A DNA stretch of 64,000 nt, taken from Lingula anatina (Eukaryota > Brachiopoda > Lingulata > Lingulida > Lingulidae). Below are positions 25,025-37,061 of this stretch, one piece after another. The notes under the pieces are model-generated. The model worked only from the letters and a program-made list of their open reading frames with translations, was not told the origin of the DNA and searched no databases. The DNA is taken from positions 95,210 to 159,209 of the forward strand of contig NW_019775685.1 in NCBI RefSeq assembly GCF_001039355.2, read 5' to 3'. Each line of letters starts with the position of its first letter. Position 1 is the first letter of the stretch. The position numbers were made by a program, and so were the translations under genes.

Positions 25025-26977
25025 ATGCATCCCCCAGTTTTGTTTTGTTTCGTATGTGCACAAGTCCTTGTTACCTTTTCCTTGGAAACTTTGCCAGTTG
25101 TCTCCTCACTGCAGCAGCTGCCTTACCAGCCACAAGATGATGCAAAGCACGCAGACGACATTTCAACAAATGACGAGAACATGCTGGAAGACCTAGAGGG
25201 GATATTTTTTGGGAGGGAGCCCCCCGAACAACACCATTCTCTCTATCCGGTCGTGAACCAAGACACCTTTGGACTTTATCAGAGATTTGACAAAAGGCGA
25301 GACTTCATGGGCAAACGAAACGCAGAGATGAGTAAACGTAACGAGGCCTTAGCAAAAAGAAGAGACTTTATCGGAAAGAGGCGTGACTTTATGGGCAAGC
25401 GACGGAGTTTTATGGGAAGGCGCTCTGAGGCGGAGGACTTTCCCAAAAGCAGAACTTTAAGTGGCAAGAAGTCAGGCGACGATGCCTATGCACTCCTGTT
25501 AAAAAAGAACCGCGGGTTTATGGGGAAGCGGACCCGAGGATTCATGGGGAAGAGAATCAACTTTCAGGTCACAGAGGTGAGAATGTAGTGAGTTTTTTTA
25601 CTGTTTTGACCAAGCTGAAAAAACGATACTGGTTGATAGTTAATAACCTTTACATCATTTGATAACAGTAGCAGAAGGCATCAGTTACTGAGAAGTCATC
25701 TCGCAAAAATTCAGTCCTTAAATAATATAATTTACATTATTCATGCTACAAAACATATTCTAAGCAAATAGAATTAATTTTGAATTTTTTGCAGTAAAAT
25801 GTGATTGCATATATTAATGAATTCCCGTGATTGTGGATACCTTTATGCCCCCCCCCCCAAAAAAAAAAAGGACTTGCAGTTTGTTAGGGGCTTATGTTTT
25901 TTGTATGAATAGAAAAAAAATTCTTCCAAAAACACATGGCATCTTCACATTGTTTGATTTTGAAACATCGATTTAAAGCAGCTACTGGATTTTGATAATT
26001 ACATGTTCTCTTTACTGTACCATTTTCTCCTTAATACTTTATACTGCTCCCGAGGACCTTTATTGTGTTTTATAAAAATAATCGTCTACTCACCTATAGG
26101 TCCAATGTAGATCTGAATTTTAAAAAAGTCTTTAAAATAATGATTCTCTGAATAAGATTTTTACAGAAAATACTGTTTGTGTTCCTTTGTGTACGTTTGT
26201 GACGTAGGATGCAGCTGAAAAGGCACCGATATTCCAATGTGACTTTAATCTACATATACAAGTAAATGTATGTACATGTATATAAGTCCATTATAAACTT
26301 TTTTATTTGTACCTCTGTTTTTGTATATGATTCTGCAAACAACTGAAAAGACTGAAAGTAATGTCAATATCTACCTCTATTCTTCTCCTATACATTATTA
26401 CTGGTACTTTACAGTGATTTGTGACTCTGTGTGCGATTGAAGAGATAAATTGCCAATTTCGTTTATATCTACAACTATCTAATTAAGAGATAGAAATATT
26501 GCCCACAGTCGTCGGGATTGCATTACTTGCCCTAAGTCCCATTCGGCAAAATAGAGAAAATTACTTAGACGACAGACAGACGAATTTCACATGTGGGTTC
26601 ATTACCTTACAATTATGTAACTGGTGGATACACTCAATAGACACTGAAAGCCGCTGAATGACTATAATGGTCCGGTTTCAGAAAATGCCATTTTCCGAAA
26701 ACTGCTCTTATTTTTTGGGACATCATTTGAGGCTAGTTCGACTCAGGCTAAAGCAGCAGTAGTTTCATTAATTGAATTTTTTGTCTTTTTTACTACTGAG
26801 AAGTACAGGACAATGTTTCAGACAATTAAGTCCTAAGATTATCTAAATATATACTACTTTGGATTTTGCTTGAACTGAAATAGACCAATATTTAGTTTTA
26901 AAGTTTACTCCCGTTCTTTGCCTGAAGCCCTTAGTTATTACGAGACGTTTTGTAGCCGTAGTGAGCGTAGGAAGAAA

Positions 26978-27014
<37 letters not shown>

Positions 27015-30000
27015 GGGAGGGGGGGGGGGCGGGCTTAATATTCTCCATTCATTAGTGGTGGGTGGGTTTGGTGGGATCCAACCTTGAATCCCTCCCGCTC
27101 CTACGCCTATGGTAGAAGTGCAGGCGATTTCCTTTATTTCTGATTGCCAGCTTTGCTACTATAAACTTTACCCACCGAATCCTGGGACGCCGTGTGACAT
27201 TCAGTACGTTATAGTAGTCCGGCAGTTGACCTTTGATACGAAACCCAGGGTCTGCCGTTAACCTTCAGAACGATGACTGACCTGGGCTTGACCTTCTTAT
27301 CGACAGTCTGATATTTTCTTTGAAGTTGGAGGTTCCCAATATGCTTGACAAATGCCAACATTTTCGTGCCACAGTCTTCAAGGTCCATTTGAGCGATTAT
27401 TTTGAGTGCTTTTTTTATTTTTCGGGACAAACGCAGTGGTTTAAGCATTTCTCGTATATATTTTATAGTGTAAAGTTATGTATGTATTTTATAGTGTAAA
27501 CTTCACAGAGGACTGATCCGCCATTGCCATCAATTGATGGCGTTAATACAAATAGGTAAATTATCTTATGACTCCCCAACGCTCCCCACCAACCCCTTAA
27601 TAGAACCTAATTTGCCATTCCCGGAACATAAACACAATCACCTAACACATTTCAGGGGAAGGAAATAGTGTAGCTGTCTAAATTTTGCGTGCCTATTTTA
27701 ATTACATCATTTATAAATCTAGCACGCTCTCATTACGTCCCCGTTCTCAATAACCTTAGCTGTCGAGAGAGTGCGCCCTCCATTAGATCCCCACAGGTTA
27801 GAGTAAACGTGACGTAAGTGGGTCAAAATCAGGCCTTGCTTGTATAAATCAGTGGGAACCGGACTCTCTCTATCGTGGGTCACTTTATTTATCCTGGCAG
27901 TTATCTTGTCTGGGATTTCCCCAGGGATTGCGTCAGTAAGTATTGTTTAAGGGGATTGGTGGGGATTCGCAGCTTCCTTTTTTGCTGGATAATGGGGTGG
28001 GTGCTACTGGTCTGATATGCTCTGGCAATATCAGATTAGAGCATTGAGGTAGTTTTGCATTGGCAATACATTTTTGGTGTAAAAATAAATAATGATAATG
28101 GCATCCATAGTACCATGAAGCAGCGGCAATGTACCTTTAATGAAACTGAGGGAGCCCTTTGTTAATTAACCTTTCTTTCATTTACAAATTGTGTTCCAGA
28201 CCTAACTATCATTTATGTTAGGTCAACCTTTCTATATTATCGAGCCAACATCAAGTTCCAGAATGTCGTTAGCATTGGTAGGTTAGCAAACTTAAGTACA
28301 CGTAAACTAGCGACAGAGCTGACGAAGTCTATTATTAAACACTTTCAAGTACTGTTATTTTGTAACCTTGAAATGATATAACGTAGCCTAAATCGACATG
28401 TGCTTTAATGCATCGCTTAATAACCCAGGCCTCTACCAAATGACCGATAATTAACTTAAAAACGTATTTCTTGCTTCATCGTGTTTTTGCCGTGTTGATA
28501 AATGAGCTTTCCGTTGAAGATCGCTGCAGCCTGAATAGCTCCAGAAAACAGCGGCAGTGACATCTTCCTCGAGCCAATGCTTACTTTCTCTGCGATCAAT
28601 GGAGAAGAACACAAAGGGCTTTTTCATCTGTTTGTTTTACGTGGGTTGTCGCTTGAATGGGTACATAGAAATTGCTGCGGTTAGATCCGGTAATTAAAGA
28701 AGTTACAGGAACGATGATATGTCACGCCGTCACGGACGTGCGACGACGTTTAGATAGTTTGGCTTAAGCTAGAAAGGGTCATGTTAGGTAAAAGATACCA
28801 ATAAGATAAAAGTAAATGGTGGGATAACTTTTGTTTTAAGGGAAACTTCAAATTAGTTGTATTTTTCACACCCACATTACCATTTAACTGAACTCTCTTC
28901 TGTTTTCTGAACAGTTTCATTTTATTTCTTAAAAATAGTCATCGCTTTTTTTATGATGTGCTTTTTTGTTTGTTCATTTATTTCTTAATTGTAATAAAAC
29001 TTATTGATAAGAATTATTAAATCACTTTCTGAGGAATGGAATTTAGCCAGTCCTTCAGAAGGGTGCGTCTGTCATGAGTACTTGGCTACATTTGGCACAA
29101 GTAATCTCCAACATAGATATATAAGTTGAAAGGCAACCAGCCCTTAATTTACAAAATCAAGAGAAGTCTATCTGACCGTATGTGGATGCTGTTAGGCAAT
29201 GAATAGAAAATTGACAAATTCGACATATTTTTTTAAATTTCATATTTCAAAACGAACCATTTTTTGCAAAACTACCGAAGACCCGTAGTGTTTGTGTTGC
29301 TGTAATACAGAAAGAATAATGAAAGATACAACCCAAAAATATACCCAATATGTGTGAAGGTCGAAAACTGAAATCAAAGGGAGTTTTCAAGAACGTCTGT
29401 TAACATGCAGCCTTTAATGTCCTCTTTAATGCATGGTTGTCCCTGAACGAGAATATTTCATTGACGGCCAGTCTTTTTGAAAATAAAGTTACATCCAAAT
29501 TAAGTACAAAATTTAATAAAATAAATGATATCAAACAAAACACGTGGCCAAGGAGTCCTGAGAATTCCACACTTACTAGTGCTACCGTACCGAAATCACA
29601 TGGAAATAAATCAAAGTTATTTTCCTAACGAGTTTACCCATTCCCAGTTTATTATCACTCCTGGTAAGGGAATTAAGAAACGCGCCCTACAGGTAATGAA
29701 ATTAATTACGAAAGTCAAAGGCGATTTTTATAGCACTCATTAATTGGCACTGCAATATTGCTTCCCTTTTATATTATTGCCAATAAAGCTTTCCTGTCAG
29801 CTACTGAAGATATTTAAACTGGTAATTTGGAATTAGTGGCATGATTTGTGCGATTCTGAATATGTCAAGACGATTCCATTGGCTGTCAGTTATGCCAACT
29901 CATTGGCGACTGGTTTCAGGTTTTCTGGAACATTTTAAGGCAACGGAGCACATTGTTGGTGGGAATTACACCGTATCCAAACTACGTTTTGTTTTCTTTT

Positions 30001-30206
30001 CAATTTCAATCGTATGCGCCAATATCCATATCTATCTTTCACTGCAATAAGCGTTTGGAGTTTGACATCATAGTTCAATTGTTGAAGTTTTGAAGTTCAA
30101 TTGTTCACCGCATGGAAAATTAAATCGTTATAATGGTTTGCAATAAAGGAATGTCCTTTACTTTGATGAGATGAATGGCGCTTTTACATTTATTTATTTA
30201 TTATAT

Positions 30207-30241
<35 letters not shown>

Positions 30242-30344
30242 TTTTTGTTTTTGGCATAAAAGATGCCTACATGTATATTATGACTAATACAGAAAAAATG
30301 TTCTGACATATCTCGGAAAAGAAAAATTATTGTGATATTTGTTC

Positions 30345-30397
<53 letters not shown>

Positions 30398-31652
30398 GGT
30401 ATGCAAGATGCTTTCCACGTCGGAGGGGAGGGGGGAGGTTGAAAGATGATCCCAATGACTTAAAAAAAATTTTGTTCTTCTTTTCAGGAAGGTTTAAAAT
30501 GGGGTCTTATGGACAAATTTAGCAAAGAATTTCACCAGCTGTATTCTGTACTCGAAATTACAATGATAGCTTCTCCAAAGTACAGCAAAACGAAATAGCT
30601 ATTCTTGGGGGGGAGGGGGGGGGCTGTCATTGGTATAAAGGTGTATTTTGGGTTTACCTTGAATCCACTAAATTATATGACGTGCTAACTGGCAATCAAT
30701 CTTCCACTTTGCCCTCTTATCGACTCAAACGTTGGCGAAAATGATTGACGTTAAATATCTCTCACAAATATTGATTAGAAAATTGTTCATATTTGACATA
30801 TATGGCAGAGCGAAGGTTGACATCCGTTTTCACTTAGGTTGATAACTTGAGATTTCGATATAAATCAAGCGATATAGGGACTATATCTAGGATTGTCTGG
30901 GAGATAATCGAATGACACCTCGAATGTTTAACCGAAAATTGCTCTTAATTGGCTGTTTCGAGAGAAATAGAGACACTCCTGTTATAAATCATTCGTTGTT
31001 TATGTTGAGGGCAAAGATTAATGTATAGTCGCTTCTGACATTATTTTGTTGATAGAGTGATATTATGTGGACATTAATAAGTCAGCTGGCAGGCGGTAAA
31101 ATGCACTTACCACATAATATCAACGTGTCCACTTTCCTTACGCCTGGATTTTAATTCTATCATTAAGAGACAAACCATGTCAACTAAGCTGTTCAAGATT
31201 TACTTAATATCTGATAGAAATTCTTAACTTTTTTATTCTTTTTTGTCATGTTTTTTTAACAGGGCAGCGCCGAGGATTTTAACGCCGTAGAAATAAAATT
31301 CCCAAAATCTACTTGTGTATATAATTAGCTTTAGGTAATTCCTTATCATTATTTATTATCCCTCTATCCATTTTTGTCGTTACAGGACACAGGCTTTGAC
31401 ACCAATGGTGAGAACACCAGCGAAGGCAGATGCCGAACCAACCAAGACTGCAGCACCGACGCTAGCTGTTGCACCCTCTACCTGCCCTGGCTCGCGACCA
31501 CGCAATGCCTGCCAAGAGGCAACGAGGGAGATGTCTGCGTACCGGAGCACTTGCACAAACCGACCGAACACTACTTCTGTCCTTGCCTACAGGGTCTGCG
31601 ATGTGACGTAATAGGGGACTCAACAGACCGTGGAATTTGTATTAGAACCTGA
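25025..31652 (+). CDS. Neuropeptide precursor: RxFM-amide peptides fused to a prokineticin domain
   Basis: Two exons, 25025-25576 and 31386-31652, joined in phase 0 (GAG|gtgaga ... ttacag|GAC), give 272 residues. Met at 25025 was chosen because a good signal peptide follows (residues 1-18, MHPPVLFCFVCAQVLVTF). Dibasic sites and amidation glycines release RDFM-amide (92-96 and 120-124), RDFI-amide (113-117), RSFM-amide (127-131), NRGFM-amide (162-167) and TRGFM-amide (170-175). Exon 2 adds a ten-cysteine domain (Cys 200, 206, 212, 213, 225, 235, 249, 251, 257, 269). Its spacing and local motifs (CC...LWL-like YLPWL, GNEGDVC, FCPCLQGLRC) match the prokineticin/AVIT colipase fold. The AVIT N-terminus needed by vertebrate prokineticins is absent. 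The likely role is a secreted prohormone yielding amidated peptides plus a prokineticin-like protein. AATAAA at 31881 is a plausible polyadenylation signal. Domain calls are strong; receptor identity is unknown. Confidence 0.87.
27810..27935 (+). promoter_or_regulatory. Possible alternative promoter and first exon inside the FMamide-prokineticin intron
   Basis: A CRE-like TGACGTAA (27810-27817) is followed by TATAAAT (27843-27849). An open stretch at 27861-27935 then ends in a consensus donor (TCA|gtaagt). Read in phase 0 with the prokineticin exon, it encodes a hydrophobic, signal-peptide-like run (WVTLFILAVILSG...PGIAS). No in-frame ATG is present, so either it is not translated from here, another exon supplies the start, or the base sequence is wrong. 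Confidence 0.4.
30188..30395. repeat. (ATTT)n and (AAT)n microsatellites
   Basis: An ATTT-type tetranucleotide run at about 30188-30244 and an AAT run at about 30347-30395 lie in the intron of the FMamide-prokineticin gene. A (GT)n plus G run lies at 26980-27030 in the same intron. Confidence 0.95.
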
Positions 31653-33568
31653 ACGTTGACGTCACAGTAAGCTAATGTACATCCGGGTATCTGCTTCATG
31701 TACATAGGAGGGACAGCGAGATCATAATAGAAACAGCATCACTCGTCGAAAGTCACGGCAAACCCATTGTAAATTGGATTATTTTCTTAAAGGTACTTTG
31801 AGTATCAAAAATATACGTACACATTGCACAAACTCGTTTATCGTATTTCTTTCTTATAAAGATTCCTATTTACTGAAGAAAATAAACAGAGCTCTGATTT
31901 TCGCCTGACTATTGTTTTTGAGTTGGTTTATTGCCGTGTAAATGATTAATAAATAGCCCAGACATCTTAGACGAGGACTGCCTTGTTAGGGTGGAGTGTT
32001 TGGTCGTCTCTCTGTTGACAGGCAATAATAATATAATGTAACTTGCAGACACTGACATCTAAATATATATGCCAAAATTTAAGGATTTAAGGATTACACA
32101 AAACAACTTTCGATGGAAATTTAAGTTGTTGCAATATTCTGGTAAACCTGTATTTAAATTAAAGGAGACGTGGTCGGCTTAAACGAAGTATTGCGCCTGT
32201 TTAACAAAAACAAAAAAATGGCTTATAGTTACCATTAGTAAGCAATAACGTCCAGTGTTATATGTAAGCAAAATTTACTTAATGTCAGTCGACAACTATG
32301 TAACGGAATTGTCCAGAATTCAAGTACACAACAATTTTTGGTCTTAAAGTGTACGGTCATTTTTATTTATTAATTTTTTTCTATCCCAGAAACACTTTAG
32401 AACAGTATCTTATAAACCGTAATTATCTGTCAACTTTTGCCATAAAATGAAAATAAAATAATTTACCAACAATTTACTGCTTATCCTCTGTCTCTGCCAC
32501 AGCAAATGAAGGAAGTTGAAAAATCAGCAATCTGTATAGGTACCTTTGCATATCCTATGTCTCTGTCATGTATATAAATACTATATCATGCACATAAATA
32601 CAATATATCAAATTTTTCTTAAATGAATAAGATGGGACCTTCAAAAAAATCCACTTTAAACGGATGCTTAGATGATATTCTATATTTCCATCTGTAACTT
32701 TGAGTAAACATTTCAATATTAGGGATGTACAAAGACAAGTCTATTCCTAGGGAGTCGTTTATTTTTCAAAAAATTTTAGATCGTTGTCTTATTCTTGGTG
32801 TCAATAAGCGGGTAGCCCTTTGCATTATTAGTAGGCCCACGTGCCTACCGTTAGTGCACGTGTCACTGAATCAAGAAATGAACTTACAAATATAGATGCA
32901 TTAAATATTTATCTAAGCTGATAGCATGTCAAATTAAACTGACAATATTACAATAGCACTTGTCAGAAAACAAGAACGGAGATACACAGTTTGACAATAT
33001 ACTGTTCAAGTTGGCATGCCAGTTAGATTGTTCAAAGCAAAACAAAGACCGTTTTCCGGACGCTGGTTTGACACCTGTTTGGTTGCTAAAGAAAATATTA
33101 TAGATAATTAATATAGAGTTTTTAACCTCGCTCTAAAGTTCTGAAATGATCGACACAAGAGAGAGTGAATCCTGAAGCAAGTACAGACGAACCGTTTCAT
33201 CAAAATCTTTGTTTAATTGTTATTCCCACAGAATGTTTGTTCGTCTTTTTTTCTTTCCTTTTTTGGGGGGCAGGGGGGGGGGGTATTTTTTAAGAATGAA
33301 ATACACGAATAAAAGAGATATTCAAAAAAAGGATTGGTCTACTTCTTTTTCTTCGTGCTCATTATTTTGTTGATTCTGTCGTACACTAACGCTATTGAGT
33401 TGCGACATATCTTGCAAATAACTGGAGGGAGCACATTTTCCTTGGACTATTTCGAAAACCGTCCAAACATTCGCAATAACTTTCAACAAGACTCACCAAC
33501 AGTTGAGAAAATAAACTTTCTTTAATTTTTTCACATATATGTGAGCATGTAGGCACCTTACTCTCTGA

Positions 33569-33622
33569 CCACAGGGGTCGCTTTGGTAGTTTCATTCAAA
33601 ATTGTTGAATCGACCCCTGTGG
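33569..33622. repeat. Perfect 12-bp inverted repeat hairpin
   Basis: The arms CCACAGGGGTCG (33569-33580) and CGACCCCTGTGG (33611-33622) are exact complements around a 30-nt loop. The function is unknown; it may be the remnant of a fold-back element. Confidence 0.8.
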
Positions 33623-34706
33623 GATTTAGGATGACCAAGCAGGTCGCGTTCCTCGCCAGACATACCCTGTGTATTTGTCAGTATACTAGAGACCCCTGTG
33701 ATATGAGAGGGTAGGGACACCTCACCCTGGAGCTCAGAGGTCACTGGAGACTCGGCTCTGTCATCAGCATGGCTCTGTTGTTTGCTGATAGGCCATACAG
33801 AGGACAGTTTGAAGTCACCTTTGAAACTCGGGGTAGATCGGAAAACCTCGGTTGTGGATCATATCTGCCAAGAAGGCCCTACTTCTAGTTAAATGCGAAG
33901 GTTAACACTTAGAGATGAGTGCTCTGATCACACCTGCACTGCAGTTGATTTTAAAATTTATACTCCAATCACCTCTATGATGACAAGTGCAGTATCTGAT
34001 AATATGACAATTCCATCATTTCTTGACAATTTTGCTTTATTAATCGCCGGTTGAATGTCCTGAAACTGAGAGTTAAAGAGAAAGGTGTGAAAGGATTACA
34101 TCACAGGTTCCAGCCTGAGGGAAATCTCTGAAAACGCTTTTCTGCTAATATGGTCGTTAGAATGTGTTGCTGGGAGTCGCTTCCCCTTTGGGAGTCCCTC
34201 GCTAATATAGCAAAATGGCCATAGAGCAACATCACTTACTCCGTTATAGTTGGACTATGGCCCAAAGGCGTCAGCGCCTCATCGACAAGATATGAACTCT
34301 CATCACCCTAAGAGACCTTATTCGGCAACTCTCATCGCAATCTCTTGCAGGACCGTAGGGGTGGGGAGGGAAGCTGGGAGCTGTCAAAGGCCTACAGTAT
34401 ACTAGTACAAGCATTTTAATTATTTGTGCCGCCTGTGCTATTCATTAAAATAATGTTTATTTACAACCAAAAGTCGGCTGGTACATTTATAATACTAAAA
34501 ATGGCAATTCTAAGAAAGACGTATTGGATATTAAAGCTTTATGTATTGGATTTGAAATTTTTGGATGTATTTGGTAAACAAAGTTGACAATGCCCAGGGT
34601 ATAGATCGTCCATGAGGCTTTCACTGTTCTCAATTTTGGCACTTAATCTAAATACATATATCTTATTCTTAGCTTATAAAATTGTTCACTTTGTGTTGGT
34701 AAAAGT

Positions 34707-34959
34707 CCCTGCGAAAATTTGTCTCATTTAACCTTCACTTACGTACGGTTCTCAATCTATTCTAGAACATTTGGTGTATATTTTTTACAGTTCTAATGTT
34801 GTTCTGTAATGAATGTAACGGTTCGAGAACTGTTTCTGGGGAGTCCTTCACAATGTCCTAGAACAGATTTAGAACATTTTTCATTATATGAAAAACATCA
34901 TGTTCCAGGACAGATTGAGCACCGTAAGTGAGCGTTAAATGAGACAAATTTTCGCAGGG
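34707..34959. mobile_element. MITE-like element with about 65-bp terminal inverted repeats
   Basis: The left end begins CCCTGCGAAAATTTGTCTCA and the right end is its near-complement, with homology continuing through CTCAATCT and AGAACAT. The total is about 253 bp with no coding capacity. A target-site duplication is not evident. Confidence 0.75.
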
Positions 34960-35362
34960 GTGGTGGTGGATTTTGTGTTCACTAATGTACATTTTATAAC
35001 ATTCTTTTACTCAACTCGTGTAGTACGGTATAAGTAGTTTGGAGTGTTTCTTGATATGAGTTTTCAGGATATAGGCTAACGTTTTAAAACTTTCAGACAC
35101 TGACTGAAGTAAAAGTGATCGAGATACTTCCGAATGGAGCTAGAGCTGCATGATTTGCAAAGAGAATGGAAAAGTCTAACAACTTACAAAGGTCCACCAA
35201 ATCCCTTTTTGCTTTCGAAAATCTAAGTTAGGGCTATCTGTCGTTCAGGGAACATGGCATACTAAGTCACGTGCCCCTCCCTTAGCTCCGCAGGTACACA
35301 CACACACAAAAGCCGTATAACGAGAAGAAATGTGTACAGATTGTTAAATGAAACCGTTTAAA

Positions 35363-36532
35363 CCCCCTTTACACTGGACGGCGTCCTTTCTGCGTCCTTT
35401 GTGCGACCATGAAACTGGCCAGGACGCCGTCGGACGCTCAAAGAACGCACAGTGATCGCCAAGGTCGCACAAAGAACGGTCAAGCATCGCCGAGGACGCC
35501 ATGGGCGCCGCGAAGTTTTGAGCATGTTCAAAACAATCGCAGAGAGAACGTGATGTAGGATGGTCGCTCAATGGACGCAGAAAGGACGCACAGGCATCGC
35601 CGTAGTCGCAGAGAGAACGCACAAGCATCGCCGCGGTCGCAGAGAGGACGCACAAGCATCGCCGCGGTCGTAGAAAGGAGGTACAAGCATCGCTTTGGTT
35701 GCAGAATGAAAACTCAAAGATCGTCCAGTGTTCGACACGTAGAACGTTATTTTTTTCACTCTCAAACGGGGCCGTGCTGAGGTATTTTTCACCAGACAGG
35801 AATTCTAAGGGTAACAGTGGTCTCATACCAGCCTCCGATTGTTTTTTCCCCTTAAATTCATGAAACGATCCATTTTTTTGAGGTTATTATTAAACGAATA
35901 TTTTGCCTTTTTGACAAGATTAATTGTCAGAACTTTTTGCAGAATGCTTCATTTGAAAACAGATTCAAACATTCTGTGTTGTGTCAGTCATACTTTATCG
36001 TTTTCGGTCCCTGTCCATCCTTCTTATAAGGATAACAATGAGCATCTGGCTGATTATCAGTCCATGCAGACCTTGCATCACTATAGTTTAAAGCGTTTAT
36101 TCCCATTTATTTGTTTTGTGTGCTGGAAATGTTCTTTATTGGATGACCTGGTTAGAACCGATGAAAAGATGAGTTAGAATATAGAGAAGGACATCCAAAT
36201 AACGCTCATCGGTCAAGCAGGATGCAGAATGATCGTAGAATAGACGCCACTGATCTCCAATGAAGGTACAGAGAACGCAGCAAGAATGCTCAATGGTCTC
36301 TCAAACATCGCAATAGACGCCTTGGGTTGCACAGGGGACGTACAGTGGAGGCAGGCAGGTTGCTCGCAGTTTTACAGGTAAAATCAAGATACGGTCGTTC
36401 AAAGGACGCACAAGGGACGCAGACGCCTTTACACTGAGACACGATTTAATTGCTTTGGCGACCGTTGAGCGTCCTGACCACATTTTTCAACGCAGAAGGG
36501 ACGCAGAAAGGACGCCGTCCAGTGTAAAGGGG
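35363..36532. mobile_element. Fold-back element A with GC-rich termini and internal 31-bp tandem repeats
   Basis: The left terminus CCCCCTTTACACTGGACGGC is mirrored by the complementary end at about 36490-36532. Inside, four copies of a 31-bp unit (GCATCGCCG.GGTCGCAGA...) start at 35594, 35625, 35656 and 35687. Open frames across these repeats on both strands are by-products of the repeat and not genes. It is much more GC-rich than its surroundings. Confidence 0.75.
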
Positions 36533-36843
36533 CCCTTACTGTTTTACATTCGATGACAGAATTTGGGCAATTTTCTCTCATCCTCGTGGCGTCCTACCTG
36601 CCCCCCCCCCCCCAACCAACCCCTAAGAGCCTTACAGTAATGTACGAATAAATGAACCCCCCTGCCACGTTGATTTTTAATCATCTTTTTTCTCGTTGAT
36701 AATGTAGCTCTCCTCTGTGTCTCTCCACGTGTTCCCATGGCTCTTCATCCAGGGCTAGGCGCACCTTGACACTGCCTTGACATTTGACTAGTTTGACCTT
36801 TGTCGGAAGTCTATGTATGGATCTTACGCTCGTATCGCTTATA

Positions 36844-37061
36844 CCCCCTTTACACTGGACGGCGTCCTTTCTGCGTCCTTTCTGCGACCATGAAATTTGG
36901 CATCGCTGTGGTCTTAATAAGGAGGCACGAGCATTGATTTTGTATCAGAATGAATGCTCAATGATCGGCCAGTTGTCGGCACTTAAAGTATTATAATTTT
37001 TAACTCTCAAATGGGGCCGTACTGCTGGACGCAGAAAGGACGCCGTCCAGTGTAAAGGGGG
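36844..37061. mobile_element. Fold-back element B, short relative of element A
   Basis: 218 bp with the same termini as element A (CCCCCTTTACACTGG... and ...CCAGTGTAAAGGGGG). It carries a shared interior (GCATCGCTGTGGT..., ...CTCAAATGGGGCCGT). It appears to be an internally deleted member. Confidence 0.78.

Noticed and set aside
31260-31328. Possible middle exon of the FMamide-prokineticin gene after an acceptor-like AG
   Set aside because: The outer exons already join in phase 0 and this segment soon reaches a stop.
35344-35826. 160-codon minus-strand frame with repeated RSLCDYGDAC-like segments
   Set aside because: It is produced by 31-bp tandem repeats inside a fold-back element and has no gene context.
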